A DNA stretch of 64,000 nucleotides from Skermanella mucosa (GTDB lineage Bacteria > Pseudomonadota > Alphaproteobacteria > Azospirillales > Azospirillaceae). Shown piece by piece: positions 23,609 to 32,211 of the stretch; within the stretch, counting starts at the first letter, position 1; every line of letters starts with the position of its first letter. Under the pieces are notes generated by a model. The model had not been told where the DNA came from. It did not search any database and saw only the letters and a list, made by a program, of their open reading frames with translations. The stretch covers positions 2,228,501 to 2,292,500 of the forward strand of contig NZ_CP086106.1 in NCBI RefSeq assembly GCF_016765655.2, given 5' to 3'. Both the position numbers and the translations under genes were made by a program.

Positions 23609-24568
23609 TCAGGGGGTTGGTTTCGTCCCGAGCGCCCAGCGCCCCAGCATGGCATGGATGCCCTTGCGCCGGTTCACCAATTGCGTGACGCGCAGGTCGG
23701 CGGCAAGGCTGCACAGCCGATAGGCTTCCTCCTCGGACAGGGACGTGCGTTCGGTGATCAGCGCCATCATGTCGATCAGGGCCATGCGCGCGGCCTCGTC
23801 CAGGTCCTCGTCGAAGCCCATGGTGATCAGGTGGCCCGGCGTTTCCGCCCGGGGAAACGCCAGCCCCGCCCGCTTGACCAGGTCGATGCGGAACGTTCCG
23901 GTCAGGCCGGTCTCCACCGCGGTCAGGCAGACCTCGCCGTCGCCCTGGGCGGCGTGGCCGTCCCCGGCGGAGAACAGCGCGCCTTCCGTCCAGACCGGCA
24001 GGTACAGGACCGATCCGGCCGTCAGCTCCTTGTTGTCGATGTTGCCGCCGAAGGCGCCGGGAACGATCGAGGTGAGCCGCCCCAGCTCCGGTGCCGGCGC
24101 GGTGCCCATCACCCCGAAGAAGGGCCGGGCGGGGATCTCCAGCCCCCAGGGCGTCAGCACCGTTCCCGCCGCCCTGTCGATCGGCAGGTGGATCCGCCGG
24201 TGGTCGGGGAACCGGTCGGGCAGGGCTCCGGCGCCCGGCCGGATCAGGTTGAAGCCCCAATCCTCGCGCAGCGCCACGTCCAGGATCTCGACCCGGAGCG
24301 CGTCGCCCGGCTCGGCCCCCCGGACGGCGACCGGGCCGGTCATGATGTGCGGCCCCATGTCCGGCTCGACGGCATCAAGGATGCGCCGGTGCTCGGGCCG
24401 GACCGTCATGGCGGAACCGGCCGGCGGCAGGTCGTCCCGGCCGCCGCTCACGGTATGGATGACGACGGTGTCGCCGCCGGCGATCTCGGCGACCGGGGCC
24501 AGCGCCGCGTCGAAATGGCCCCAATGCACCGTTCCGGGTTCGGGGAGGAGTTCGATCCGGTCCGCCAT
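23609..24568 (-). CDS. Acetamidase/formamidase family protein
   Basis: This is a 319-residue FmdA/AmdA-type amidohydrolase. It begins with the family pattern of an HWGHFD segment followed by GGDTVVIHTVSGG. It then has VRGAEPGDALRVEILDV, FFGVMGTAP and GGNIDNKELTAGSVLYLPV, all typical of formamidase proteins. It hydrolyses a short-chain amide to an acid and ammonia. It follows the ring-opening amidohydrolase gene by 4 bp, so the two are likely co-translated. In this context it may release ammonia from a linear product of ring opening. Confidence 0.9.
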   Translation of the reverse strand: MADRIELLPEPGTVHWGHFDAALAPVAEIAGGDTVVIHTVSGGRDDLPPAGSAMTVRPEHRRILDAVEPDMGPHIMTGPVAVRGAEPGDALRVEILDVALREDWGFNLIRPGAGALPDRFPDHRRIHLPIDRAAGTVLTPWGLEIPARPFFGVMGTAPAPELGRLTSIVPGAFGGNIDNKELTAGSVLYLPVWTEGALFSAGDGHAAQGDGEVCLTAVETGLTGTFRIDLVKRAGLAFPRAETPGHLITMGFDEDLDEAARMALIDMMALITERTSLSEEEAYRLCSLAADLRVTQLVNRRKGIHAMLGRWALGTKPTP

Positions 24569-24572
24569 GGGC

Positions 24573-25682
24573 TCAGGCCCGTTCCGCGATGATCGCGACC
24601 GGCCCGCCGCCGTCCGGTCCCTGGTGCTCGGCCCCGCCGGAGACGAACAGGTCGGTCATGCCCATCGTTCCGGCCAGCACGCCGGCGACGAAGGCGCGGG
24701 CATGCCGGGTCGCGGAGATGTCGCTGTCGTCCAGCATCGTGTGCCGCTGGCCCCGCACGGTGCCGGTGCGCGACGCCTCCGCCTTGGCCAGCACGGCCCT
24801 GACCCGTGTCCTTGCGGGGGCGTCGAGCTGCCCCTCGGCGTCGAGACCCAGACGCGCCAGCGCCGCGCGCACCGGCCCGATGTCGGCGGCATCGCGCATG
24901 ACCGCATGATCGATGGCGAGCGGACCGGTCCAGTCCGGGCTCATGCCGAGCACCAGGATCTCGTGGCCCATCAGCTCGATCCCCGAGGAGGTGCTGGCCC
25001 GGCCGGACCACAACCGCATGTCGGTGCCGATGGCGTCGTCGGGGATCTCCCCGATCGCCAGTTCGCCCAGCGCCACGGCGACGCCCAGCGCGCTGGCGCC
25101 GCGCGACAGCCCCATGGATTTGAGGGTGTCGCGGGTGGCGGTCGCCTGGCCCCGTGCCTCGGCCTCGGCGGCGCGGGCCGCCGTTAGCAGCGGGCACTTG
25201 ATCTGCACGAAATGCACGGCGGCCGGATCGGCGATGCCCGCGCGCTCCATGGCGTCGGCAACTCCCCGCGCCACCATCTCCACCTGGGCGCGGCGGCCCA
25301 GATGCTCGGGCGGCAGGTCGGGGGTGATGGCGCTTCCCATGGCGAGCGCCGGGCCGCGCGCCGGATCATCCGACTCCCGGCGCTCGAACACGATCCAGTG
25401 GGGGGAGAGGGCGCCCTCGGTCCCGCCGGACATCACCAGGCAGACGCGACCGGCCGCTTCCCGTCCCACATGCCCCTGGAGGAACAGCTTGAGGCTTTGG
25501 GTGGCGAAGCCCCGGCTGAAATCGTTGACGCAGCCGTTGCCTTCCGTCTTGCCGAGGATCGCGACGATCCCGGCGGGGTCCAGGTCGCCCGCCCGGACCA
25601 GCCGTTCGAGCCCGGCCACGTCGTCGGGGCCGGTGGTCGCGATGCGGTGGACCGCGACGCCGGGGCGAATGCGTGATGTCAT
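24573..25682 (-). CDS. Ring-opening amidohydrolase (cyanuric acid hydrolase/barbiturase family)
   Basis: This is a 369-residue protein of the AtzD/TrzD/barbiturase family, a rare fold made of three repeated domains. Each domain supplies a Lys-Ser pair: Lys45 (GKTEGNG) with Ser85 (VMSGGTEG), Lys162 (VQIKCPLL) with Ser232 or Ser233 (RASTSSGIE), and Lys300 (AVLAK) with Ser348 (FVSGGAEHQGP). The family opens cyanuric acid to carboxybiuret or barbiturate to ureidomalonate. All three pairs are present, so the enzyme looks active. The substrate cannot be decided by eye, but pyrimidine-type neighbours favour a barbiturate-like ring. Confidence 0.92.
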   Translation of the reverse strand: MTSRIRPGVAVHRIATTGPDDVAGLERLVRAGDLDPAGIVAILGKTEGNGCVNDFSRGFATQSLKLFLQGHVGREAAGRVCLVMSGGTEGALSPHWIVFERRESDDPARGPALAMGSAITPDLPPEHLGRRAQVEMVARGVADAMERAGIADPAAVHFVQIKCPLLTAARAAEAEARGQATATRDTLKSMGLSRGASALGVAVALGELAIGEIPDDAIGTDMRLWSGRASTSSGIELMGHEILVLGMSPDWTGPLAIDHAVMRDAADIGPVRAALARLGLDAEGQLDAPARTRVRAVLAKAEASRTGTVRGQRHTMLDDSDISATRHARAFVAGVLAGTMGMTDLFVSGGAEHQGPDGGGPVAIIAERA

Positions 25683-25715
25683 GCTGTGTCCTGGTCTTCC
25701 GTTCGATAGGCTGCC

Positions 25716-27161
25716 TCAGCAGCAGGGTGCCGCCGCGAAATGCCGGTGCAGCGCGCGGCCCAGTTCCGGCAGCACGGTCCGCAGGGCGTCGTTCCCCTTG
25801 ATCCCGTGGCGCAGCCGGTCCAGCAGCTCCGCCTGGACGGCGTCGTAGTCGATGCCGGTCAGCTTGCCCCGCCGCGCGACCGTCCGCCCCGCCACGATCA
25901 CTTCGGCGATGTGGCCGGCGCCGGCGCGGGCGAACAGCAGGTCGCGCGGCGACAGGTCCGGCACCAGCCGGTCGGAATCCAGCTTGCCCGTGTCGAGCAG
26001 CAACAGGTCCGCGGGCGCTCCGGGCTCGATGGCGCCGCCCTCGTCCCGCCCGGTCACGGCGGCGCGGCCGTTGGCCAGGGCGATCCGCAGCATCTCCGTC
26101 TCGTCGATCGCGGTGTCGAAACCCCAGCCGCGGTGCAGCGCGTTGGCGAGGCGCATCTCGCCCAGCACGTCGTCGTCCTCGTCCAGCGTCAGCCCGTCCA
26201 GGCCCAAGGCTACCTTGCAGCCGCGCGCGACCATTTCCGCCACCGGCGCGATGCCGGACCGGATGCCCAGGTTGGAGCCCGTGTTGACCGCGATCGTGGC
26301 GCCTGATTCGGCGATCAGGTCAAGCTCCTCCGGCCGCGCCCAGGTGCAGTGGGCCAGGGTCAGGCGCGGCGACAGCAACCCGATCCCCTTCAGGAAGGCG
26401 ATCATTCCTTCCGGGAAGTTCCGGTCCGCCCAGTCCCGCTGGTAGCGCGTCTCCAGGCAGTGCATGTGGACCCGCCGGCCGGTCCGGGCGGAGGCGTCGG
26501 CGACGGCGCGCAGCAGCCCGGGCGAGCACCACTGCACGCCGGTCGGCCCGTACTGCACGTCCACCAGGTCCCCGGCCGCGGCGCCGGCCACCTCCTCGAC
26601 CAGCCGGATCTGGTCCTCCACGGGCATCGGGGCATTGCCGGTCCGCCGGGCGATCTCGCGCTGGGCGTCCTCCGGCATCAGGGCCAGCACCTCCTCCGAC
26701 GGGCCGTAGACCAGCGGGTTGCGGTCCTTCAGCGCGACCGCGAAGCCGATCCGCACCCCGATGTCGGCGGCGGCGCGGGCGACCTCGGCGGCTTCCAGGG
26801 GCAGCGGGGTCAATCCCTGCACCCGCGTATGGTGGACCATGACGGCGCCGGCCCCGCCCAGGGCGCTGCGGCCCAGCGAGGCCGCGGCGGCGAGGTAAGG
26901 GTCCACCGCCGGCAGCAGCGCCAGATACTGGAGCCAGAGCTCCAGCGGCTTGCCCGCCGCCCCGAAGGAACTGGACCGCACCGGCCGGGCGTGGTCGTGG
27001 GCGTTGACCGGCACCGGCAGGGCGAACAGCGGGTCGGCCTCCCCGTCGATCCCCGCCACGCCGGCGATCCGGCCGCCGTCGAGCGAGAGCCGGCATGGCC
27101 CCCGCAGGTCGTAGCCCCTGCCGTGCAGCAGGCCGGCGCAGGCGATGGATCTTTCCGTCAT
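25716..27161 (-). CDS. Amidohydrolase family protein (guanine/cytosine deaminase-like)
   Basis: This is a 481-residue metal-dependent amidohydrolase of the TrzN/guanine deaminase/cytosine deaminase group. It has HDH in VNAHDHARPV after the N-terminal beta domain, HMHCLE, LAHCTW and GLDGLTLDEDDD as successive metal and catalytic motifs, and ends with the composite C-terminal sheet (GAPADLLLLD). It would deaminate or dechlorinate a heteroaromatic ring. The ATG at 27161 has GAGG 6-7 bp upstream; a TTG four codons earlier is less likely. The usual HxH reads HDH, preserved. Note the CC ending. Confidence 0.88.
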   Translation of the reverse strand: MTERSIACAGLLHGRGYDLRGPCRLSLDGGRIAGVAGIDGEADPLFALPVPVNAHDHARPVRSSSFGAAGKPLELWLQYLALLPAVDPYLAAAASLGRSALGGAGAVMVHHTRVQGLTPLPLEAAEVARAAADIGVRIGFAVALKDRNPLVYGPSEEVLALMPEDAQREIARRTGNAPMPVEDQIRLVEEVAGAAAGDLVDVQYGPTGVQWCSPGLLRAVADASARTGRRVHMHCLETRYQRDWADRNFPEGMIAFLKGIGLLSPRLTLAHCTWARPEELDLIAESGATIAVNTGSNLGIRSGIAPVAEMVARGCKVALGLDGLTLDEDDDVLGEMRLANALHRGWGFDTAIDETEMLRIALANGRAAVTGRDEGGAIEPGAPADLLLLDTGKLDSDRLVPDLSPRDLLFARAGAGHIAEVIVAGRTVARRGKLTGIDYDAVQAELLDRLRHGIKGNDALRTVLPELGRALHRHFAAAPCC

Positions 27162-27169
27162 GTCGGGCC

Positions 27170-28228
27170 TCAATTCCCCGCGCCGGCGACGAGGCGCCGG
27201 TCCTGCGGCGGCAGGAACGACCGGTCGAATACTTGCGACGGCTCGGGCCTGCGCGGCAGGTCGTAGGCTTCGGCCATCACCGCGATGGACCGCTCCAGCC
27301 GGGCGTCGTCCACGTCGCCCAGCCCGATCTTCCGCGTTTCCGGCGTGATCATCAACCGGTCGAAGGCGAACCGCACCCGGCGCCCCTCGCTGCCGGCATC
27401 GACCAGCGGCTCGACCGCGGTCAGCGCCTTCACGCCCATGTCAGGATCGGCCATCACGTCTTGCACCGCCCGGTTGATCGCCCGGACGAGCCCCCGGACC
27501 GCCTCCGGCTTGTCGCGGGCAAGATCCCGGGACACCATCACGCCGTTGGAATAGAGGTCCAGCCCATGGTCGGCATAGTCCAGCCACCGGAAATCCCCGT
27601 CCGGGTCCTGGCCCTGCTGGATCAGGTTGACGTAGCTGGTCACGTTGAAGACCAGGGAGGCCGCGACCTCGCCGCGGATCAGCATCTGCTCCTGCAGGTT
27701 CGGCTGCATGTTCAGCACCTCGACCGACGGCACGGCGACGCCGTTCCGCGCCAGCAGCGCCGGAAGCAGCCGGGTCGCGGCACTGCCGGCCGGGCCGCCG
27801 ACCTTGCGGCCGGCCAGGTCCTTCATGTCCTCGATGCCGCTGTCCGTCCTGGTCAGCACCGCGAAGGGCGGACGGTTGTAGAGCTGGTAGACCATCACCG
27901 GCGCCTCGCCGGGCTTCTGCGCCGCCTGCTGGATCACGGCGTTGATGTCGCCGAACCCGGCGTCGTAGGCGCCCGACATGATGCGGGTGACGGTGGCGGC
28001 GGAGCCCTCGCCCTGGTCGATGGTGACCTCCAGCCCCTCGTCCCGGAAATAGCCCTTGTCCCGGGCGACGAAGTACCAGGCGTGGATGCCCTGGTACTTC
28101 CAGTCCAGCGTGAAGCGGATCGGCGTCGGCTCCTGGGCCTGTGCGGGGGTGGCTGCGAACGGCTGCGCGGCGGCGAGGGCGAGGCCGAGCCCGGCCGCCA
28201 GGGCGGCCCGGCGGGAAATGTCGATCAT
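27170..28228 (-). CDS. ABC transporter substrate-binding protein, NMT1/THI5-like (first of two)
   Basis: This is a 352-residue periplasmic binding protein with an arginine-containing signal peptide ([20 protein letters not shown]) that could use either Tat or Sec. The mature part, [20 protein letters not shown] then [19 protein letters not shown], matches pyrimidine-precursor-type binding proteins of the THI5/NMT1 group. It is clearly paralogous to the product of 32212-33255 (shared [33 protein letters not shown] blocks). Two binding proteins around one permease/ATPase pair suggest two related ligands. Confidence 0.93.
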   Translation of the reverse strand: MIDISRRAALAAGLGLALAAAQPFAATPAQAQEPTPIRFTLDWKYQGIHAWYFVARDKGYFRDEGLEVTIDQGEGSAATVTRIMSGAYDAGFGDINAVIQQAAQKPGEAPVMVYQLYNRPPFAVLTRTDSGIEDMKDLAGRKVGGPAGSAATRLLPALLARNGVAVPSVEVLNMQPNLQEQMLIRGEVAASLVFNVTSYVNLIQQGQDPDGDFRWLDYADHGLDLYSNGVMVSRDLARDKPEAVRGLVRAINRAVQDVMADPDMGVKALTAVEPLVDAGSEGRRVRFAFDRLMITPETRKIGLGDVDDARLERSIAVMAEAYDLPRRPEPSQVFDRSFLPPQDRRLVAGAGN

Positions 28229-28255
28229 GGTGTTCTCCGATGCTGTGCGCGGGCC

Positions 28256-29029
28256 TCAGCCCATCGCGAATTCGGTCTTGCGGTTGGCCCAGCCGGTGAC
28301 GCGGCGCTCGATCAGCGAGAAGACGACGTAGAGCGCGATGCCCAGCCCGGCCAGGATGAAGAGCCCGGCGAAGACCAGCGGGACGTTGAAGTTGGAGGAG
28401 GCGATCAGCATCATGTTGCCGATCCCCCGGTTGGACGCGACCGTCTCCGCGATGACCGTGCCGACGAAGGACAGCGTGACCGCGACCTTGAGGGAGGCGA
28501 ACAGGTAGGGCATGGCGCGCGGCAGCCCGACGTTCAGCAGGATGTCGCGCTTGGTCGCCTTCATGGTGCGCAGCACGTCCTCCAGCTCCGGCTCGGTGGT
28601 CGCCAGCCCGGTCGCCATGTTCACCACCACCGGGAAGACCGAGATGATCATCGAGGTGAGCACCGCCGGCACCGTCCCGGCGCCGAACCACAGCACGAAG
28701 ATCGGCACCACCGCGACCTTGGGAATGGACGAGAAGCCCACCAGCAGGGGGAACGCCACGTTGTAGGCCAGCCTGGACGAGCCGATCAGCATCCCGATCA
28801 GCACCCCGGCGGAGACGCCGAGCGCGAACCCGACCAGCGTGGTGTAGAGCGTCTGCGCCGCGTGCGGCATCAGGGCGGGCCAGCGCTCCACCAGCACCAT
28901 GACGATCTGGGACGGGCGCGGCAGCACGTATTCGCTGATGCCGAACAGCAGGCAGGCGACCTCCCACACCACGAAGACCCCGGCGATCAGGCAGGCGGAC
29001 GCGATCTTCTCCTGTTTCAGGCTGGTCAT
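28256..29029 (-). CDS. ABC transporter permease (block B)
   Basis: This is a 257-residue SsuC/ThiX-type permease with six hydrophobic segments and the EAA-like stretch ELEDVLRTMKATKRDILLNVGLP. Its start overlaps the ATPase stop as ATGA (29026-29029), so the two are translationally coupled. It forms the membrane part of the block B importer used by one or both NMT1-like binding proteins. Confidence 0.94.
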   Translation of the reverse strand: MTSLKQEKIASACLIAGVFVVWEVACLLFGISEYVLPRPSQIVMVLVERWPALMPHAAQTLYTTLVGFALGVSAGVLIGMLIGSSRLAYNVAFPLLVGFSSIPKVAVVPIFVLWFGAGTVPAVLTSMIISVFPVVVNMATGLATTEPELEDVLRTMKATKRDILLNVGLPRAMPYLFASLKVAVTLSFVGTVIAETVASNRGIGNMMLIASSNFNVPLVFAGLFILAGLGIALYVVFSLIERRVTGWANRKTEFAMG

Positions 29030-29901
29030 GGGTTACCTCCCGCGGCGCTCCGGGCCTCGACGATCAGGGTGCGCAGCTTGTGGGTCAGGTTGGTGAATCC
29101 CGGCTGGTAGGTCGTGTCCAGCGTGCGGGGGCGGGCGAAGCCGACCGGCTCGTCCACCAGGATCCGCCCGGGGCGGGCGCTCATCACGACGATCCGGTTG
29201 GCCAGGAAGGCGCTCTCGCGCAGGTCGTGGGTGACCAGCAGGACGGTCGGCTTGCCGTCGATCCACAGCGTCTGGAGGATGTCCCAGAGCTCCTCCCGGG
29301 TGAACTGGTCCAGCGCGCCGAACGGCTCGTCCAGCAGCAGCAGGTTGGGCTCGTGGATCAGCGCCCGGCACAGCGAGGCGCGCTGCTGCATGCCGCCGGA
29401 AAGCTGCCAGGGATACTTGCCGCCGAAGCCGCCCAGGCCGACCTTGGCCAGCAGGGCCTCGGCCCGGTCGCGGTACTCGCCGTGCCGCTTGCGCTTCCAG
29501 TCGGCCCGGAAAGGCTGCACGATCTTGAGCGGCAGCATGACGTTGTCGCGGATGCTCAGCCAGGGCAGCAGGGTCGGGTTCTGGAAGGCCATGCCGATCC
29601 GCACGTCCTGGGCCCCGACCTCCCGCCCGGCCACGAAGACGTGGCCGCTCGACGCCTTCAGCAGGTCGCCGACCAGCTTCAGGATCGTGCTCTTGCCGCA
29701 GCCCGACGGCCCGACCAGCGCGATGAAGTCGCCCTCATCGACCTGGAGCGAGATCTCGGCCAGCGCCTGCGTGGCGCCCGGACCCTTCCCGTAGGAGACG
29801 GTGACCCGTTCCAGCTCGATGAACAGCCTGCGCGGGGGCTGGGGGTCCGGTTCCGGCACCGTGGGCACGGGGACCAGCGCGGGTGATTTCGCCGTTTTCA
29901 T
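29026..29901 (-). CDS. ABC transporter ATP-binding protein (block B)
   Basis: This is a 291-residue single ABC ATPase with a proline-rich N-terminal tail of about 25 residues, Walker A GPSGCGKST, Q-loop FQNPTLLPWLS, signature LSGGMQQRA, Walker B LLLLDEPFGALD and switch His in LVTHDLRES. It energises the coupled permease. GAGGA precedes the ATG at 29901. The open frame continues upstream only as a shadow of the allantoinase-like gene. Confidence 0.94.
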   Translation of the reverse strand: MKTAKSPALVPVPTVPEPDPQPPRRLFIELERVTVSYGKGPGATQALAEISLQVDEGDFIALVGPSGCGKSTILKLVGDLLKASSGHVFVAGREVGAQDVRIGMAFQNPTLLPWLSIRDNVMLPLKIVQPFRADWKRKRHGEYRDRAEALLAKVGLGGFGGKYPWQLSGGMQQRASLCRALIHEPNLLLLDEPFGALDQFTREELWDILQTLWIDGKPTVLLVTHDLRESAFLANRIVVMSARPGRILVDEPVGFARPRTLDTTYQPGFTNLTHKLRTLIVEARSAAGGNP

Positions 29902-29921
29902 GGGTGTCCTCGGGTCGGGCT

Positions 29922-31388
29922 TCACTCGGCCGCCCGGACCTGCCGGACGGACCCGCCGTCCTGCCGGTTGCCGGTGATAGCCGCTGTGGTTTCCTCGACG
30001 TGGCAGGGCCGGGGCTCGGGCATGGACTGGATGCGGCCGACCGACTGCCCCCAGCCGGAGGAATCCTCGACCAGCCGGCGGTCGCGCATCACGAAGCGCC
30101 CGCGCACCAGGGTGTGCATCGGCGCCCCCACGGTCTCGAATCCCTCGAACGGCGTGATCCTGCCGCGGGAATGCAGCGCCTCGGCCCGGATCGTCTCGCG
30201 CCGGGCCATGTCCACCAGCGCCAGGTCGGCGTCGGCGCCGGGGACGATCGCCCCCTTGCGGGGATGCAGGCCGAACGCCTTCGCCGGCGCCGTCGAGGAC
30301 AGCCGGACATAGTCGCTCAGCGACAGCCGGCCGGCATTCACCTGGGTCAGCATCAGCGCCATCTGGGTCTCGACCCCGGGGAAGCCGCAATCGGCCGTCC
30401 AGATGTCGTCGCGCACCTTCTCCGCGGGGTCGTGCGGCGCGTGGTCGGTCGCGATCATGTCGATCGTGCCGTCGCGCACCCCTTCCCACAGCGCCTGCTG
30501 GTGGTGCTGTTCGCGGACCGGCGGGTTTACCCGGATGATCGAGCCCAGGTCGGCATAGGCCCGCTCGTCGAACAGCAGGTAGTGCGGGCAGGTCTCGCCG
30601 GTGACGTCGACGCCGCGCGCCTTCGCCTCCCGCAGCGGCCGCAGCTCGTCGCCGGAGGAGATGTGCAGCACGTGGATGCGGGCGCCGGTCCATTCCGCCA
30701 GGATCGCGGCGCGCGAAACCGCCTCGGTCGCGACCACGGCGGGGCGCGACGCCAGGTGGGCCAGCGGGTCGCGCCGGCCGGCGGCCATCAGCTTCCGCTG
30801 GCGCCACGCCATGATGGAGGCGGTCTCGGCATGGAGCGAGATGCGCAGCCCGTGGCGGGCGATGATCTCGAACCCTTCCAGCATGGCGCCGGTGGAGGGC
30901 GAGGGCAGGTTGCCGAAGGTGTTGCCCATGAAGCATTTGAACGCGGCCACGCCGCCCGCGACCAGGCCGTCCAGCTGGTCCAGGTTGTCCTCGGCGAGCA
31001 GCCCGTACAGGCCGTAGTCCACATGAGCCTTCGCCGCCGCCCGCTGCTTGATCCTCAGCGCCTCGACGGTGCCGGTCGGCGGGTCGGTGTTGGGCATCTC
31101 GAACACGGTGGTGACCCCGCCCATGGCCGCCGCCGCCGTTCCGGTCCGCCAATCCTCCTTGTGGGTATAGCCCGGTTCGCGGAAATGGACATGGGCGTCG
31201 ATCGCGCCGGGCAGCAGGTGCAGGCCGGTCGCGTCGAAGGTCTCCCGCGCGGCCGGCATGGATTCGTCCGCGCCCACCGCCAGGATGCGGCCGTCCTCGA
31301 CGGCGACGGCGCCCCTGAAGCTGGCTTGGTCGGTAACGATGGTGCCGCCGGTGATGACGAGGTCGGCGAGGGTCTTTCCGGTTTCCAT
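29922..31388 (-). CDS. Allantoinase/dihydroorotase-family cyclic amidohydrolase
   Basis: This is a 488-residue hydantoinase/dihydroorotase superfamily enzyme. The first metal pair is His66 and His68 in DAHVHFREPG, the carboxylated bridging lysine is about Lys151 in AFKCFMG, and further ligands are SLHAE, HVLHISS and the catalytic Asp in ATDHAPHD. It would hydrolyse a cyclic amide such as allantoin, hydantoin or a dihydropyrimidine. About 30 C-terminal residues beyond the family core (after VGRIQSMPEPRP) are unusual and unassigned. AGGA precedes the ATG. It lies between the ATPase and SDR genes in one operon. Confidence 0.9.
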   Translation of the reverse strand: METGKTLADLVITGGTIVTDQASFRGAVAVEDGRILAVGADESMPAARETFDATGLHLLPGAIDAHVHFREPGYTHKEDWRTGTAAAAMGGVTTVFEMPNTDPPTGTVEALRIKQRAAAKAHVDYGLYGLLAEDNLDQLDGLVAGGVAAFKCFMGNTFGNLPSPSTGAMLEGFEIIARHGLRISLHAETASIMAWRQRKLMAAGRRDPLAHLASRPAVVATEAVSRAAILAEWTGARIHVLHISSGDELRPLREAKARGVDVTGETCPHYLLFDERAYADLGSIIRVNPPVREQHHQQALWEGVRDGTIDMIATDHAPHDPAEKVRDDIWTADCGFPGVETQMALMLTQVNAGRLSLSDYVRLSSTAPAKAFGLHPRKGAIVPGADADLALVDMARRETIRAEALHSRGRITPFEGFETVGAPMHTLVRGRFVMRDRRLVEDSSGWGQSVGRIQSMPEPRPCHVEETTAAITGNRQDGGSVRQVRAAE

Positions 31389-31405
31389 GTTCCTGTCGTC
31401 CTGTG

Positions 31406-32197
31406 TCAGAGGGAGGCCCAGCCGCCGTCTACCGGCAGGTCGACGCCGGTGATCTGGCGGGCCGCGTCGCTGGCGAGGAAGAGGCAAGCCTTGGCCACAT
31501 CCTCGCCGGTGGAGACGCGGCGCAGCGCGTAGTCGGCGGCGTGCCGCTCGGCCGCCTCCTCCTCGGTGATGCCCAGCCGCCGGGCCATTTCCGGCACGAC
31601 CTTGCCGCGGAAGCGCGGCCCCTCGACCATGCCCGGCGCCACGCAGTTGACGTTGACGTTGTAGGGGCCGGCCTCAAGGGCGAAGGATTTGGTGATGCCG
31701 CGCAGGCCCCACTTGGACGCCGAATAGGCCATCCGGCCGGCCCGGCCGCGCATCCCGAAGGTGCCGCCGACATTTACGATTTTGCCGTAGCGCTGGTCGA
31801 TGAAGGTCGGCATGACGGCGCTCATGGTGTTGAAGCAGCCCGCCATGTTCAGCTCCACGATCTCGTCGAATTCCTCGCGGGTGGTCTCCCAGCCGGTCTT
31901 GCCGACCGGGCCGGAGCCGCCCGCCACGTTGACCAGCACGTCGATCCGACCGAAGGCCGCGAGCGTCCGCTCGGCCGCCCCGGCGCAGTGCGCCCCGTCG
32001 GTGATGTCGCAGGGGATCACGATCGCCTCCGCGCCCAGCGCCCGGACCTTGGCGGCGACCGGCTCGATCGCGTCGAGGTCGCGCCCGACCAGGGCCAGCC
32101 GGCAGCCCTCTGCGGCGAAGGCCAGGGTGACGGCCTCTCCCATTCCCTTCGCGGGGCCGGTGATCATCACGACCCGCGATTTCAAACCCAGTTCCAT
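31406..32197 (-). CDS. SDR family NAD(P)-dependent oxidoreductase
   Basis: This is a 263-residue classical short-chain dehydrogenase. The cofactor motif is degenerate (TGPAKGMGEAV instead of TGxxxGIG), followed by NVAGG, and the active site is YSASK with the upstream Ser replaced by GGTFG context, so the Ser of the triad is not obvious. The C-terminal ITGVDLPVDGGWA is typical. It would oxidise or reduce a hydroxyl or oxo intermediate. It lies 17 bp upstream of the allantoinase-like gene. Confidence 0.9.
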   Translation of the reverse strand: MELGLKSRVVMITGPAKGMGEAVTLAFAAEGCRLALVGRDLDAIEPVAAKVRALGAEAIVIPCDITDGAHCAGAAERTLAAFGRIDVLVNVAGGSGPVGKTGWETTREEFDEIVELNMAGCFNTMSAVMPTFIDQRYGKIVNVGGTFGMRGRAGRMAYSASKWGLRGITKSFALEAGPYNVNVNCVAPGMVEGPRFRGKVVPEMARRLGITEEEAAERHAADYALRRVSTGEDVAKACLFLASDAARQITGVDLPVDGGWASL

Positions 32198-32211
32198 GGT
32201 TCTTCTTCTGG